A stretch of DNA of 64,000 bases from Arthrobacter bussei. Lineage in GTDB: Bacteria > Actinomycetota > Actinomycetes > Actinomycetales > Micrococcaceae. The position numbers and the translations under genes are program-made. Shown here piece after piece: positions 47,372 through 55,056 of this stretch; the first letter of the stretch is position 1; each line of letters starts with the position of its first letter. The stretch spans positions 186,001-250,000 of the forward strand of contig NZ_VJXX01000004.1 in assembly GCF_009377195.2 (NCBI RefSeq), given 5' to 3'. Under the pieces are notes generated by a model. It had not been told where the DNA came from, did not search any database, and was given only the letters and a program-made list of their open reading frames with translations.

Positions 47372-47417
47372 CTCGCCGGGGGAGCCGCGGCGTCCGCTCC
47401 GCGGGTCCCCCGGCGAG
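47372..47417. terminator. Long hairpin between convergent genes
   Basis: Outer arms CTCGCCGGGGGA / TCCCCCGGCGAG are perfectly complementary, with inner arms GCCGCGG / CCGCGGG-like pairing. It lies between the methyltransferase and the convergent MerR gene and has no T-tract, so it would rely on stem strength as many high-GC terminators do. The rest of the 144-bp gap shows nothing. Confidence 0.65.
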
Positions 47418-47494
47418 GGTTGATGGCCCGGCCGTGCCGAACGGCGGAGGCCGTGTGTCGGATGTGCCGCTCGCGGGCGCTTCCGTCACCGATG

Positions 47495-48250
47495 TCAGGA
47501 CGTCTGCTTCCCGGCGGTGACCTGCTCCTCCGCGAGAGCTACGCCGGCGAGGGCGCTTGCCCGCGCCAGGACGTCGAGCTGCGCCGGGTTGTAGAGGGCC
47601 GCAAGCGATTCGACGACCGTGTTCCTGGTGACCTCCACGCTCTTGGACAGGTGCTTCCCCGGCTCCGTGAGCCATGGGTAGTCCCGGAGGGCCTTCGCGA
47701 TGGTCGGTGCGTAGCGCTCCGCGAGTTCTGCACGGGCTGGTTCGTCGGCATCAGGGGCCAACGCGTCGAACTCCCTGCCCGGCGACTCCGGGTCCTCCCG
47801 GATCATGGTCCGCAGGTCCTGCATCGCCTCGTGGTCGTACAACTGGGAGTAGATCAGCATCAGGGACTGGTCCGGCTCGGACAACCGGGGTGCCACGTCC
47901 TCGAATCCGGCAGGGACCCCGGTCACCGATGAGCCCTGCAGGATCGCCTGGATCTCCGCCCTGGCGCGCTGCAGCCTCTCGATGCTCATCGCAAGGTCCG
48001 CGTCGATGGCCCTCAGTGCCTCGGAGGAGGAATGTCCGTCGAGGGTCACCTCGTCGATCTGGTCCAGCGGAACGTCCAGGTCCCTCAGCCGGCGGATCTT
48101 CAGGAGACGGACGAGGTGCCGGACCTGGTACTGCTTGTAGCCGTTGGACATCCTGTCCGGCTGCTCGAGAAGCCCGACCTGGTGGTAGTGACGGACCGTG
48201 TTGACCGTCGTCCCCGCCAGTTCGGCGATCTCCCGCGTACTCCACGCCAT
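47495..48250 (-). CDS. MerR-family transcriptional regulator
   Basis: A 251-residue regulator. The N-terminal winged helix-turn-helix reads STREIAELAGTTVNTVRHYH followed by QVGLLEQPDR, SNGYKQYQ and VRLLKIRRLRDLDVPLDQI, the canonical MerR DNA-binding signature. A coiled-coil dimer helix follows (residues about 85-108). The roughly 140-residue C-terminal domain is helical and lacks the metal-binding Cys of metal sensors, so it probably senses an organic ligand. It is 55 bp downstream of the small exporter on the same strand; their shared promoter has a dyad placed exactly in the spacer. Confidence 0.9.
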   Translation of the reverse strand: MAWSTREIAELAGTTVNTVRHYHQVGLLEQPDRMSNGYKQYQVRHLVRLLKIRRLRDLDVPLDQIDEVTLDGHSSSEALRAIDADLAMSIERLQRARAEIQAILQGSSVTGVPAGFEDVAPRLSEPDQSLMLIYSQLYDHEAMQDLRTMIREDPESPGREFDALAPDADEPARAELAERYAPTIAKALRDYPWLTEPGKHLSKSVEVTRNTVVESLAALYNPAQLDVLARASALAGVALAEEQVTAGKQTS

Positions 48251-48305
48251 GCTCGTCCGTCCTTCCGCAGTCGCGCCACGCCCGTCGGTCCGTCAAGTAT
48301 CGCCG

Positions 48306-48830
48306 TCACCAGCCGAGGAACCCCACGAACCCGGTCGCGAGGGCCGCGATGACGCCGGTCCACAGGAGGATGGCGATCGCCTGCCAGAACAGGACCCGCT
48401 CCGTCCGGACCCCGGATGCTGCGAAGAACGCGGCGGTGAGCTGCGTGGGGAGCGCCAGCGGGGCGAGGAGACTCGCGCCCGGTACACCGAATCGGGAGAG
48501 CCAGCCCTGCAGCCGGCGCTGGCCCTTGGCGCGCCGCTCCGACGGAGCGCCGGATGCAGGATACGTCGTCGCGCCGTCGTTCCCGCGACCGGCCACGACT
48601 CTCTGGCGGACACGCGAACTGATGGTCACGACGGCGAGCACGCTCAGGAAGTTGCCGATCATCGCTGCGAGTGCCGCCACCACCGGGTTGATCCCGAGGA
48701 TGATGCCGATGCCGGCCGCACCCTCACCCTCGATATAGGGGACCATGCCGGCGACGCCGACGCCGAGCGGCTGGACCAGTTCGGGCAGCTGCTGCACCCA
48801 TTCCCTGATGCCTTCGTACGGGTTGTCCAC
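48306..48830 (-). CDS. Small multidrug export family membrane protein
   Basis: A 174-residue membrane protein with about four helices. GMVPYIEGEGAAGIGIILG with INPVVAALAAMIGNFLSVL match the small multidrug exporter (COG2426-type) family, as does the later GVPGASLLAPLALPTQLTA. Members are annotated as exporters by similarity, but transport has rarely been shown. The GTG start is preceded by a good AAGGAGA. It is the first gene of the exporter-merR transcription unit. Confidence 0.75.
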   Translation of the reverse strand: MDNPYEGIREWVQQLPELVQPLGVGVAGMVPYIEGEGAAGIGIILGINPVVAALAAMIGNFLSVLAVVTISSRVRQRVVAGRGNDGATTYPASGAPSERRAKGQRRLQGWLSRFGVPGASLLAPLALPTQLTAAFFAASGVRTERVLFWQAIAILLWTGVIAALATGFVGFLGW

Positions 48831-48878
48831 GATGTTCTCCTTCGTCTCTCGCGGCAGCGGAGGCGGGTTGTTCCGCCG

Positions 48879-48907
48879 CTTTTACCACGTTCTATTCGTG
48901 GCGTCAA
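48879..48907 (-). promoter_or_regulatory. Promoter with dyad operator in the spacer (exporter-merR operon)
   Basis: On the minus strand, TTGACG (48907-48902) is followed by a spacer of exactly 17 bp and then TAAAAG (48884-48879), with a TG at the extended -10 position. The spacer is entirely one dyad, CCACG-N7-CGTGG (in plus-strand terms 48885-48901). MerR-type regulators bind dyads between -35 and -10, though usually with 19-20 bp spacing. The -10 is 48 bp upstream of the GTG start. Confidence 0.65.
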
Positions 48908-49249
48908 GAGCGTTGTGCCGGGCTGGATTATTCCAGGTGCTCACCATTGAAGAGGCTGTGCCGGGAACAGGGTCAAGGCGTCCGGATGGTGCGGTCGGTC
49001 ACGGTCCGCACGTCGGCCGGAGCCGACCGTTCCGGCACGCCCGTCGCCCTCAATCCTTGGGGTCGACCCTGGAGTTCTTCCATCCGCCGCGGTGGGACAT
49101 CGACAAAGGCGCCGACGGTGGTGCCCCTTGGAGAACCAGGGCTCCCAGCCCTCATCACAGCGACAATCAGGAGCGACCGATGAGATCCTGCTGCATGCCG
49201 CGTCTACCGTGGACGGGTAAGCGATGGGACGACGCAATGGAGGTATCTG
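48908..49249. other. Intergenic stretch without recognisable gene
   Basis: This gap lies between the divergent exporter promoter and the RibD-like gene. I see no coding signature on either strand: the open frames here lack ribosome-binding sites and protein-like composition. Only the GGAGGT site at 49236-49241 serving the next gene is recognisable. Confidence 0.6.
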
Positions 49250-49825
49250 ATGTCACGGGAACTGGTGTGGACGGGATTCATGTCGCTCGACGGAGTCGTC
49301 GATTCACCTGGCGGTGTCGAAGAGGGTCACCGCGGAGGCGGATGGGTGCTCAGTACCGAGTTCCTGCCCGAGGCCTTCGCCCTCAAGGGTGAGGAGTTGG
49401 AGGAGACGACGGCGCTCATGTTCGGGCGCCGGAGCTATGAGGCGTTCGCCCCGGTCTGGATCGGCTCCGAGGACCACACGGCGTACAAGGACCTCCCCAA
49501 GTACGTGGTCTCGACAGGTCTGGAGGAGCACTCGCTTGTCGATGGGTGGGGCCCGACGGAGATCCTGCGCTCCGTCGAGGACGTCGCCGCACTCAAGCAA
49601 GGCGACGGCGGTGCGATCTTCGTGCACGGGAGCGCCGAGCTCGCGCGGGCCCTGGCCGAGGCCGATCTCATCGACCGGTACAACCTCCTGGTGTTCCCCG
49701 TCCTGCTGGGTGCAGGAAAGGGACTCTTCAGTACGGCGGACACGGACCGGCAGCACCTGCATCTGCGCGAGTCCGAGGCCTACCCCAATGGCGTGCTGAA
49801 GGTCGTCTACGACGTCGTCCACTGA
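49250..49825 (+). CDS. Dihydrofolate reductase-fold protein (RibD C-terminal domain-like)
   Basis: A 191-residue protein with FMSLDGVVDSPGG at the N-terminus, LMFGRRSYEAFAPVW, KYVVSTGLEE, and AIFVHGSAELARALAEADLI followed by DRYNLLVFPVLLGAGKGLF. This is the pattern of the many stand-alone RibD C-terminal-like reductases of the DHFR fold in actinobacteria. They bind NAD(P)H, and their substrates are mostly unknown. An excellent GGAGGT precedes the ATG. A strong bidirectional hairpin follows. Confidence 0.88.
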   Translation: MSRELVWTGFMSLDGVVDSPGGVEEGHRGGGWVLSTEFLPEAFALKGEELEETTALMFGRRSYEAFAPVWIGSEDHTAYKDLPKYVVSTGLEEHSLVDGWGPTEILRSVEDVAALKQGDGGAIFVHGSAELARALAEADLIDRYNLLVFPVLLGAGKGLFSTADTDRQHLHLRESEAYPNGVLKVVYDVVH

Positions 49826-49880
49826 GGTGAGCGCGTGCCCGCCGGGCGCCTGACGCTGCTTCGTCCCTTCCCGAGCAGCA

Positions 49881-49923
49881 AGAAGGCCCCTGTTCCCCTA
49901 CCTGCAGGGAACCGGGGCCTTCT
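49881..49923. terminator. Bidirectional hairpin terminator
   Basis: AGAAGGCCCC and GGGGCCTTCT are perfectly complementary, with inner TGTTCCC / GGGAACC pairing around a short loop. It is placed to stop both the RibD-like gene (plus strand) and the tRNA-Ser transcript (minus strand). Confidence 0.85.
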
Positions 49924-49927
49924 CGGG

Positions 49928-50017
49928 TGGCGGTGACGGTGGGATTTGAACCCACGTTGGCTTTTACACCAAACAACATTTCGAGTGTTGCACCTTCGGC
50001 CGCTCGGACACGTCACC
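49928..50017 (-). tRNA. tRNA-Ser (CGA)
   Basis: On the minus strand the acceptor stem is GGTGACG / CGTCACC, with a discriminator G and encoded CCA (plus-strand 49928-49930). The anticodon loop CTCGAAA with stem CAACA/TGTTG gives anticodon CGA (plus-strand 49981-49983). A long variable arm (TTGG...CCAA) and the T-loop GTTCAAATC confirm a class II serine tRNA. It reads UCG codons. Confidence 0.96.
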
Positions 50018-50074
50018 AACGCCGCTACTTTACCGGGTGCAGCGCCCGAGTCCCAAAACGGGATCGGTGGGAGG

Positions 50075-50563
50075 CTAGGGGAGCTCGACGACGTCGTTCT
50101 TGCCCGAGCTCGGCTTGCTTCCCGTCACCAGTCCCTTGACCATCTTGACGGCCGAGACGACACGGGGTGCGTCCATCGACCAGTACTCGGCGGTGTGGGC
50201 GTCGACGTGGATGAGGGCGACGGAGGGATCGTCGCGGCCGTCCTCGAACCATGCGGAGACCGAGGGTCCCCAGAGCTCGTCGATCTTCGCCTGGTCCTTG
50301 GTGAGCGTCGCCGTACCGGCGACGGAGACATAGCCCTTGCCCGTGCTCGCCGAGACATTCACCTGCGGGTTGGCGCAGATCTCGTCCGCCTTGGGAGAGG
50401 GATCCTCCGTGAAGAACCAGAGGTCGCCGTCGAAGTCCTTGGCCTGCAGGGCCAGCGGCCGGCTCACGAGCTGGCCGTCGAGGTTCACGGTGGTGAGGAT
50501 CGCGATGTCGGCCTTGCCGAGGATGTCCTGTACTTCCTTCAAACCGTCCTGCTGATCTGCCAC
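50075..50563 (-). CDS. Pyridoxamine 5'-phosphate oxidase-like flavin-binding protein (general stress protein 26 type)
   Basis: A 162-residue split-barrel protein. It shows ADIAILTTVNLDGQLVSRPL, DGDLWFFTEDPSPKADEI, VNVSASTGKGYVSVAGTATL and the C-terminal AEYWSMDAPRVVSAVKMVKG, typical of the GSP26-like branch that binds FMN/FAD or F420. The physiological substrate is unknown; true pyridoxamine-phosphate oxidase residues are not all present. It starts at GTG and follows tadA by 39 bp on the same strand. Confidence 0.85.
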   Translation of the reverse strand: MADQQDGLKEVQDILGKADIAILTTVNLDGQLVSRPLALQAKDFDGDLWFFTEDPSPKADEICANPQVNVSASTGKGYVSVAGTATLTKDQAKIDELWGPSVSAWFEDGRDDPSVALIHVDAHTAEYWSMDAPRVVSAVKMVKGLVTGSKPSSGKNDVVELP

Positions 50564-50602
50564 GTCTGCTCCTTCGAGGGGGATACTGCGGATTTCCTCA
50601 GC

Positions 50603-51100
50603 CTACGCAGTATTCGCGGGACCGGCCCGTCGGGTGACGAAGAACTCCCTCAGCAGGTGCGCGCACTCCTCCTCACGAACACCCGGGAACACCTCGGTCC
50701 AGTGATTGAGCCGGGGCTCGCGGAGCACGTCGAACACCGATCCCGATGCTCCGGCCTTCCCGTCCCAGGCGCCGAACACCACACGGGGGATGCGCGCCAG
50801 GACGGACGCGCCGGCGCACATGGCGCACGGCTCCAGCGTCACCACGAGGGTGCAGCCCTCGAGCCGCCAGGCACCCGTCGCAGCGGCGGCGGCGCGGATG
50901 GCCTGCACCTCGGCGTGGGCCGTCGGGTCCCCGAGCTCCTCGCGCTGGTTCCAGCCCGTGCCGAGCACGGAGCCGTCGGGTCCGACGACGACGGCGCCGA
51001 TCGGGACGTCCCCACCCGCCCGCGTGCGCTCGGCCGCCTCGAGGGCCGATCCCATCCATGACCGGTGCCGGGGGTCGGCGGGCGCAAGGGAGAGGGGCAT
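50603..51100 (-). CDS. tadA: tRNA-specific adenosine deaminase TadA
   Basis: A 165-residue zinc deaminase with the complete active site: AHAEVQAIR (H62, E64) and TLEPCAMCAGA (C92, C95). DVPIGAVVV at the N-terminus and FGAWDGKAGASGSVFDVL are TadA hallmarks. It converts A34 to inosine in tRNA-Arg(ACG), so that one tRNA reads CGU, CGC and CGA. That substrate tRNA is encoded at 56567-56642. It is divergent from upp with a 23-bp gap, a common actinobacterial arrangement. Confidence 0.95.
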   Translation of the reverse strand: MPLSLAPADPRHRSWMGSALEAAERTRAGGDVPIGAVVVGPDGSVLGTGWNQREELGDPTAHAEVQAIRAAAAATGAWRLEGCTLVVTLEPCAMCAGASVLARIPRVVFGAWDGKAGASGSVFDVLREPRLNHWTEVFPGVREEECAHLLREFFVTRRAGPANTA

Positions 51101-51123
51101 GGCTCCAATGGTACTTTTGACCC

Positions 51124-51759
51124 ATGCGCGTACTGGTAGTCGACCACCCCCTGGTAGCCCACAAACTCACGGTCCTCCGGGACAAGGAGACGTCGTCGCC
51201 GGTGTTCCGCCTCCTCACCGAGGAGCTCGTCACCCTCCTGGCCTACGAGGCCACGCGGGACGTCCGTGTCGAGACGGTGCACATCGAGACGCCCGTCACG
51301 AGGACCGAGGGAACCGGCCTGGTGAAGCCCACGCCGCTGGTGGTCCCCATCCTCCGCGCCGGACTCGGGATGCTCGAGGGCATGACGCGCCTCGTCCCGA
51401 CCGCCGAGGTCGGGTTCCTGGGTATGGCCCGCAACGAGGAGACCCTCGAGGCCATCACCTACGCCGAACGCCTCCCCGACGATCTGACGGGCCGTCAGGT
51501 CTTCGTCCTCGACCCGATGCTGGCCACGGGCGGCACACTCCGTGAAGCGATCAAGTTCCTGTTCGCCCGCGGCGCCGCGGACATCACGTGCATCTGCCTG
51601 CTCGCTGCCCCCGAGGGGCTCGCGACGCTGCAGGAGGAGCTCGACGGCCGCAATGTCACGATCGTGCTCGCGTCCATCGACGAGAAGCTCAACGAGAAGT
51701 CCTACATCGTCCCCGGCCTGGGCGACGCCGGCGACCGCCTGTACGGCGTCGTCGGCTAA
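51124..51759 (+). CDS. upp: Uracil phosphoribosyltransferase
   Basis: A 211-residue type I phosphoribosyltransferase of standard length. [20 protein letters not shown] opens the protein; [18 protein letters not shown] and the PRPP-binding [13 protein letters not shown] follow, and the uracil-recognising C-terminal [15 protein letters not shown] closes it. It converts uracil + PRPP to UMP for pyrimidine salvage. It is transcribed divergently from tadA. Confidence 0.97.
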   Translation: MRVLVVDHPLVAHKLTVLRDKETSSPVFRLLTEELVTLLAYEATRDVRVETVHIETPVTRTEGTGLVKPTPLVVPILRAGLGMLEGMTRLVPTAEVGFLGMARNEETLEAITYAERLPDDLTGRQVFVLDPMLATGGTLREAIKFLFARGAADITCICLLAAPEGLATLQEELDGRNVTIVLASIDEKLNEKSYIVPGLGDAGDRLYGVVG

Positions 51760-51870
51760 CTGCCACGACGCCCTGCTGCACAGATCATCGCGCGGCGATA
51801 GATGCTGCTCCCGCGGAAGGGTCCACGTCGAAGGGTTGCGCCCGTCGCCGCGAGCCGGTCCAATGGGGCG

Positions 51871-53208
51871 ATGACGAACGGGACCAGCACGTCCGAGCCC
51901 AGCACGGAGGGCGCGCTCAAGCGGGCCATCGGTGCGCCGCTGCTCTTCGCCTTCATCGTCGGTGACACCCTCGGCGCAGGGATCTACACGCTGGTCGGCA
52001 GCATGGCAGCCGACGTGGGCGGGGTGATCTGGCTTCCGCTGCTCATCGCGCTGGTGGTGGCCCTGCTGACAGCCGGAACGTATGCCGAGCTCATCACCAA
52101 GTACCCGCACGCCGGGGGCGCAGCGCGATACGCCGAGCGTGCCTTCAACATCCCCTACCTGTCCTTCCTGGTCGGCTTCCTCATGATGGCGTCCGGTATC
52201 ACCACGGCTGCAGCGCTGGCCAACGCCTTCGCCGGCGACTACCTGGCCGCGCTCATCGATGTGCCGGCGGCTCCGGCGGCGGTGGTGTTCATCGTCCTGC
52301 TCACGCTGATCAACCTCCGCGGCGTCAAGGAATCCCTCACCGCGAATCTCATCGCCTCGGTCATCGAGGTGACAGGTCTCGTCCTCGTGATCGTCCTCGC
52401 CGCCGTGGTGTTCGGAAGCGGCAACGGGGAACCGTCGAGGCTCCTCGAGTTCGCGCCCGAGGTACCGGCGCTGCAGGGCGCCTTCGCGGCGTCGGTCATC
52501 GCCTTCTTCTCCTTCCTGGGCTTCGAGGCGGCTGCGAACATGGCGGAGGAAGTGAAGAACCCCTCGAGGGCCTACCCCCGTGCCCTGTTCGGAGCCATCG
52601 GCACGGCAGCCGTCGTCTATCTGCTGATCGCGGTCGGCGCGGTGATCGTGCTGCCGCCGGCCGAGCTGGCGGTGTCCACCGCCCCACTGCTGGACGTCGT
52701 GACGGCCAGCGGTGTGGCCGTCCCGCCGTGGCTCTTCGGCATCATCGCGCTGGTGGCGATCGCGAATGGAGCCCTGCTGTTCATGGTGATGGCGAGCCGG
52801 GTGGGCTACGGCCTGGCGGAGGCGGGCCTGCTGCCGCGGGCGTTCGGGCGCTGCCTGCCGAAGCGCCGCACCCCGTGGGTGTCGATCGTCGTCGTCGCCG
52901 GGCTGACGATCGTCCTGACGCTCATCGGCAACGTCTCGACCCTGGCGGAGACCACCGTGCTCCTCCTGCTCCTGGTGTTCCTGTCGGCCAACGTGAGCGT
53001 CCTGGTCCTCAAGAAGGACACGGTGGACCATCCCCACTTCTCGGTCCCGCGCATCATGCCGGTGCTCGCCATCATCGCGAGCGTCGTGCTCCTGGCGCAG
53101 CAGACCGGCGTCGTGTGGCTGGGGGCGCTGGCCTACGTCGTCGTGGGCTCGGTCCTGTTCCTGCTGGCACGGGCAGGGCGGAAGCGCGAGGAGAGGGTGT
53201 CCGCCTGA
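51871..53208 (+). CDS. APC-superfamily amino acid/polyamine permease
   Basis: A 445-residue transporter with about 12 membrane helices. The first helix contains FAFIVGDTLGAGIYTLVGS, the APC G-(x)-G-(x)-G substrate-contact signature, then PHAGGAARYAERAF, FFSFLGFEAAANMAEEVKNP (helix 6 and the following loop) and AYPRALFGAIG. Probably imports or exchanges an amino acid; specificity is not readable. I chose ATG 51871 because the 23 residues upstream to 51802 are Arg-rich and atypical. It is 111 bp downstream of upp. Confidence 0.88.
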   Translation: MTNGTSTSEPSTEGALKRAIGAPLLFAFIVGDTLGAGIYTLVGSMAADVGGVIWLPLLIALVVALLTAGTYAELITKYPHAGGAARYAERAFNIPYLSFLVGFLMMASGITTAAALANAFAGDYLAALIDVPAAPAAVVFIVLLTLINLRGVKESLTANLIASVIEVTGLVLVIVLAAVVFGSGNGEPSRLLEFAPEVPALQGAFAASVIAFFSFLGFEAAANMAEEVKNPSRAYPRALFGAIGTAAVVYLLIAVGAVIVLPPAELAVSTAPLLDVVTASGVAVPPWLFGIIALVAIANGALLFMVMASRVGYGLAEAGLLPRAFGRCLPKRRTPWVSIVVVAGLTIVLTLIGNVSTLAETTVLLLLLVFLSANVSVLVLKKDTVDHPHFSVPRIMPVLAIIASVVLLAQQTGVVWLGALAYVVVGSVLFLLARAGRKREERVSA

Positions 53209-53413
53209 CGGACCGAAAGTGCCCTCCATAGGTCCTGCCCGTTCTGACGGGTCATGAGATGATCCCCGAATGAGCCTCTCAGGCGTCCTCGAGTGGACGA
53301 AGGGAGCCATACGGCTCATGTCGGCGGACGAAAGCGGGCCACGGAGCCCCGTTCCTGATATGGCCTTCCCGCCCGTCCACAGGGCCGGCTGACCGCATGC
53401 TGGACTCCGGAGC

Positions 53414-53556
53414 ATTGTTACTTGCGCGTAGGCGATTGTTACGTGCAATAATTCGTCACGTGACCATCACCTCACACGCATCTGCAGCCGTAGTTCCCTC
53501 CCCGGGCGCCATGTCCCGGGCGGCACTCCGCTGTTATCGAATGCACGCGTAACGAT
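53414..53556. promoter_or_regulatory. Cluster of ATYGTTAC elements and a GTCACGTGAC palindrome upstream of the orphan regulator
   Basis: ATTGTTAC occurs at 53414-53421 and 53435-53442 (spacing 21 bp, two helical turns) on the plus strand. ATCGTTAC occurs in the opposite orientation at 53549-53556. A perfect palindrome GTCACGTGAC lies at 53455-53464. All are in the 458-bp gap before the winged-helix gene and are candidate binding sites; no confident promoter hexamers could be assigned. The rest of the gap (53209-53413 and 53557-53666) shows no gene. Confidence 0.55.
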
Positions 53557-53666
53557 CACACCCGATCCACGCACTTCAAGCCCAACGGCGGGCATCATTC
53601 TTCATCCCGACCGGGCACATCCCGCATTCGAGCCGCGATGACGGCACACTTCACGAGGTTGCTTCC

Positions 53667-54473
53667 ATGTCAGTGAACCCAGGCTACGTCCATATCTCCC
53701 TCCGCTCGCCGCAGGGTCGGCAGGTCCGGCAGCAGTTCGCCCCGGCCTTCCAGCCGCACGCCCTGGGCTCGCACAGGCTCCAGGCGGTGCCCGGCGCCGA
53801 CACCCAGCCGATGAGCGCCCCCATCCCCGTCGTGGCACCCAACGGTGTCCCCGGCCCCCAGGCCGTCACCGGTGACACGACCGCGCGGGGCTTCGTGCTG
53901 TACGTGGCGCTCGACGAGGCCACCGCGGCCGAGGCCGGGACCACGTTCGCGAAGCTCGCGCAGGATGTCCGAGCCTACGTCCGCTCCCTGGTCCCGACGG
54001 CGGAGAGCCACGCGGCCGTGGCACTGGCGCCCGCCGATGCGCCCGGCTCCGACATCGACGTCGTGCGTGCGGCGCTCGGCGATCCCACGGTCGCCCGGCG
54101 GCCGCGGGCCGAGGCCACGGCGGCCCAGGCCCAGCCGCAGCCCGCCCGGCCCACCGGGGTGCTCATCGACCTCTCGCGCCGTGAGGTCCACCTCGACGGG
54201 GAGACGCTGAACCTCACGTTCAAGGAGTTCGAGCTCCTCAACTACCTCGTGGAGAACGCCACCCGCACCGTGGGGCGCGAGGAGCTCCTCAGCGGCCTGT
54301 GGCGGAATGCGGACGAGGTGCCCAACGAACGCACCATCGACGTGCACATCCGCCGGCTCCGCTCGAAGCTCGGGCGGCTCGCCAACACCGTCCGCACCGT
54401 CCGGGGCCAGGGGTACCGCTTCTACGACCACCCCGAGGTGGTCGTCTGGGCCGCTCCGGAGTACTCGATCTAG
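53667..54473 (+). CDS. Orphan winged-helix transcriptional regulator (OmpR/PhoB-type DNA-binding domain without receiver)
   Basis: A 268-residue protein. The C-terminal third (about residues 163-258) is a clear OmpR/PhoB winged helix: LTFKEFELLNYLVENATRTV, GREELLSGLW, ERTIDVHIRRLRSKLG and TVRGQGYRFYDH. The N-terminal part has no phosphoacceptor receiver domain. Instead there is a low-complexity start, a GDTTARGFVLYVALDEATAAEAG segment that resembles a small alpha/beta domain, and an Ala/Gln/Pro linker. It is probably a DNA-binding regulator controlled by a signal other than His-Asp phosphorylation, or a nucleoid-associated factor. A large upstream region with repeated motifs suggests autoregulation. 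The sixA-like gene follows after 37 bp. Confidence 0.85.
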   Translation: MSVNPGYVHISLRSPQGRQVRQQFAPAFQPHALGSHRLQAVPGADTQPMSAPIPVVAPNGVPGPQAVTGDTTARGFVLYVALDEATAAEAGTTFAKLAQDVRAYVRSLVPTAESHAAVALAPADAPGSDIDVVRAALGDPTVARRPRAEATAAQAQPQPARPTGVLIDLSRREVHLDGETLNLTFKEFELLNYLVENATRTVGREELLSGLWRNADEVPNERTIDVHIRRLRSKLGRLANTVRTVRGQGYRFYDHPEVVVWAAPEYSI

Positions 54474-54510
54474 CCTGCTGCAGGGCCACGGGAAGCCATA
54501 GACTGCGGGA

Positions 54511-55047
54511 ATGGCCTCCCACCACCTGAAGAAGCTCATGCTCCTGCGCCATGCGAAGGCCGAGTTCCAGGAGGGCGTGTCCGACCACGAGCGTTCCCTG
54601 AGTTCTCGCGGCCACGCTGATGCGCCCCTGATCGGCCGGTGGATGGTCGAGCACGACTCCGTCCCGGACTCCATCCTCGTCTCCTCCGCGCTGCGGACAC
54701 GGCAGACCTGCACCTGGATCTGCAAGGAGCTGGGGGACAGGGCTCCGACACCGAAGCTCGAGGACGAGCTGTACGCGGCCCGTCCGTCCGAGATGCTCGC
54801 GCTCATCAACCACGTGCCGCCGACCGTCACCAGCCTGCTCGTGATCGCCCACAACCCGGGCGTCCAGGAACTCGCCATGCGCCTGGCCTCCGTGAACTCG
54901 GACGAGCGTGCCGTGATGGACCTGGCCACGGACTACCCGACGGCGGGCCTCACCGTGCTGACGTACGACGGCGAGTGGGCCGAGCTCGACGGGCGCGACG
55001 CCGACGTGACGGACTTCGTGGTCCGGCGGGCCTCCACCCTCCGCTAG
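54511..55047 (+). CDS. sixA: SixA-like phosphohistidine phosphatase (histidine phosphatase superfamily)
   Basis: A 178-residue protein with the catalytic LMLLRHAKAEF (H14), SLSSRGHADAP, ILVSSALRTRQT and LVIAHNPGVQELA with the second catalytic His. This is the SixA pattern. SixA-type enzymes remove phosphate from histidines of phosphorelay or PTS-type proteins. Its placement 37 bp after an OmpR-type regulator lacking a receiver is suggestive of a shared signalling role but not proof. It is tail-to-tail with the reductase gene, 9 bp apart. Confidence 0.88.
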   Translation: MASHHLKKLMLLRHAKAEFQEGVSDHERSLSSRGHADAPLIGRWMVEHDSVPDSILVSSALRTRQTCTWICKELGDRAPTPKLEDELYAARPSEMLALINHVPPTVTSLLVIAHNPGVQELAMRLASVNSDERAVMDLATDYPTAGLTVLTYDGEWAELDGRDADVTDFVVRRASTLR

Positions 55048-55056
55048 CGCCGGCGG

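Noticed and set aside
48941-49237. Small minus-strand open frame in the gap before the RibD-like gene
   Set aside because: No ribosome-binding site, Arg/Pro-rich shadow composition and no family resemblance.
50839-53448. 869-codon open frame on the minus strand across tadA, upp and the permease
   Set aside because: It overlaps three well-supported genes and has a His/Arg/Gln-rich shadow composition.
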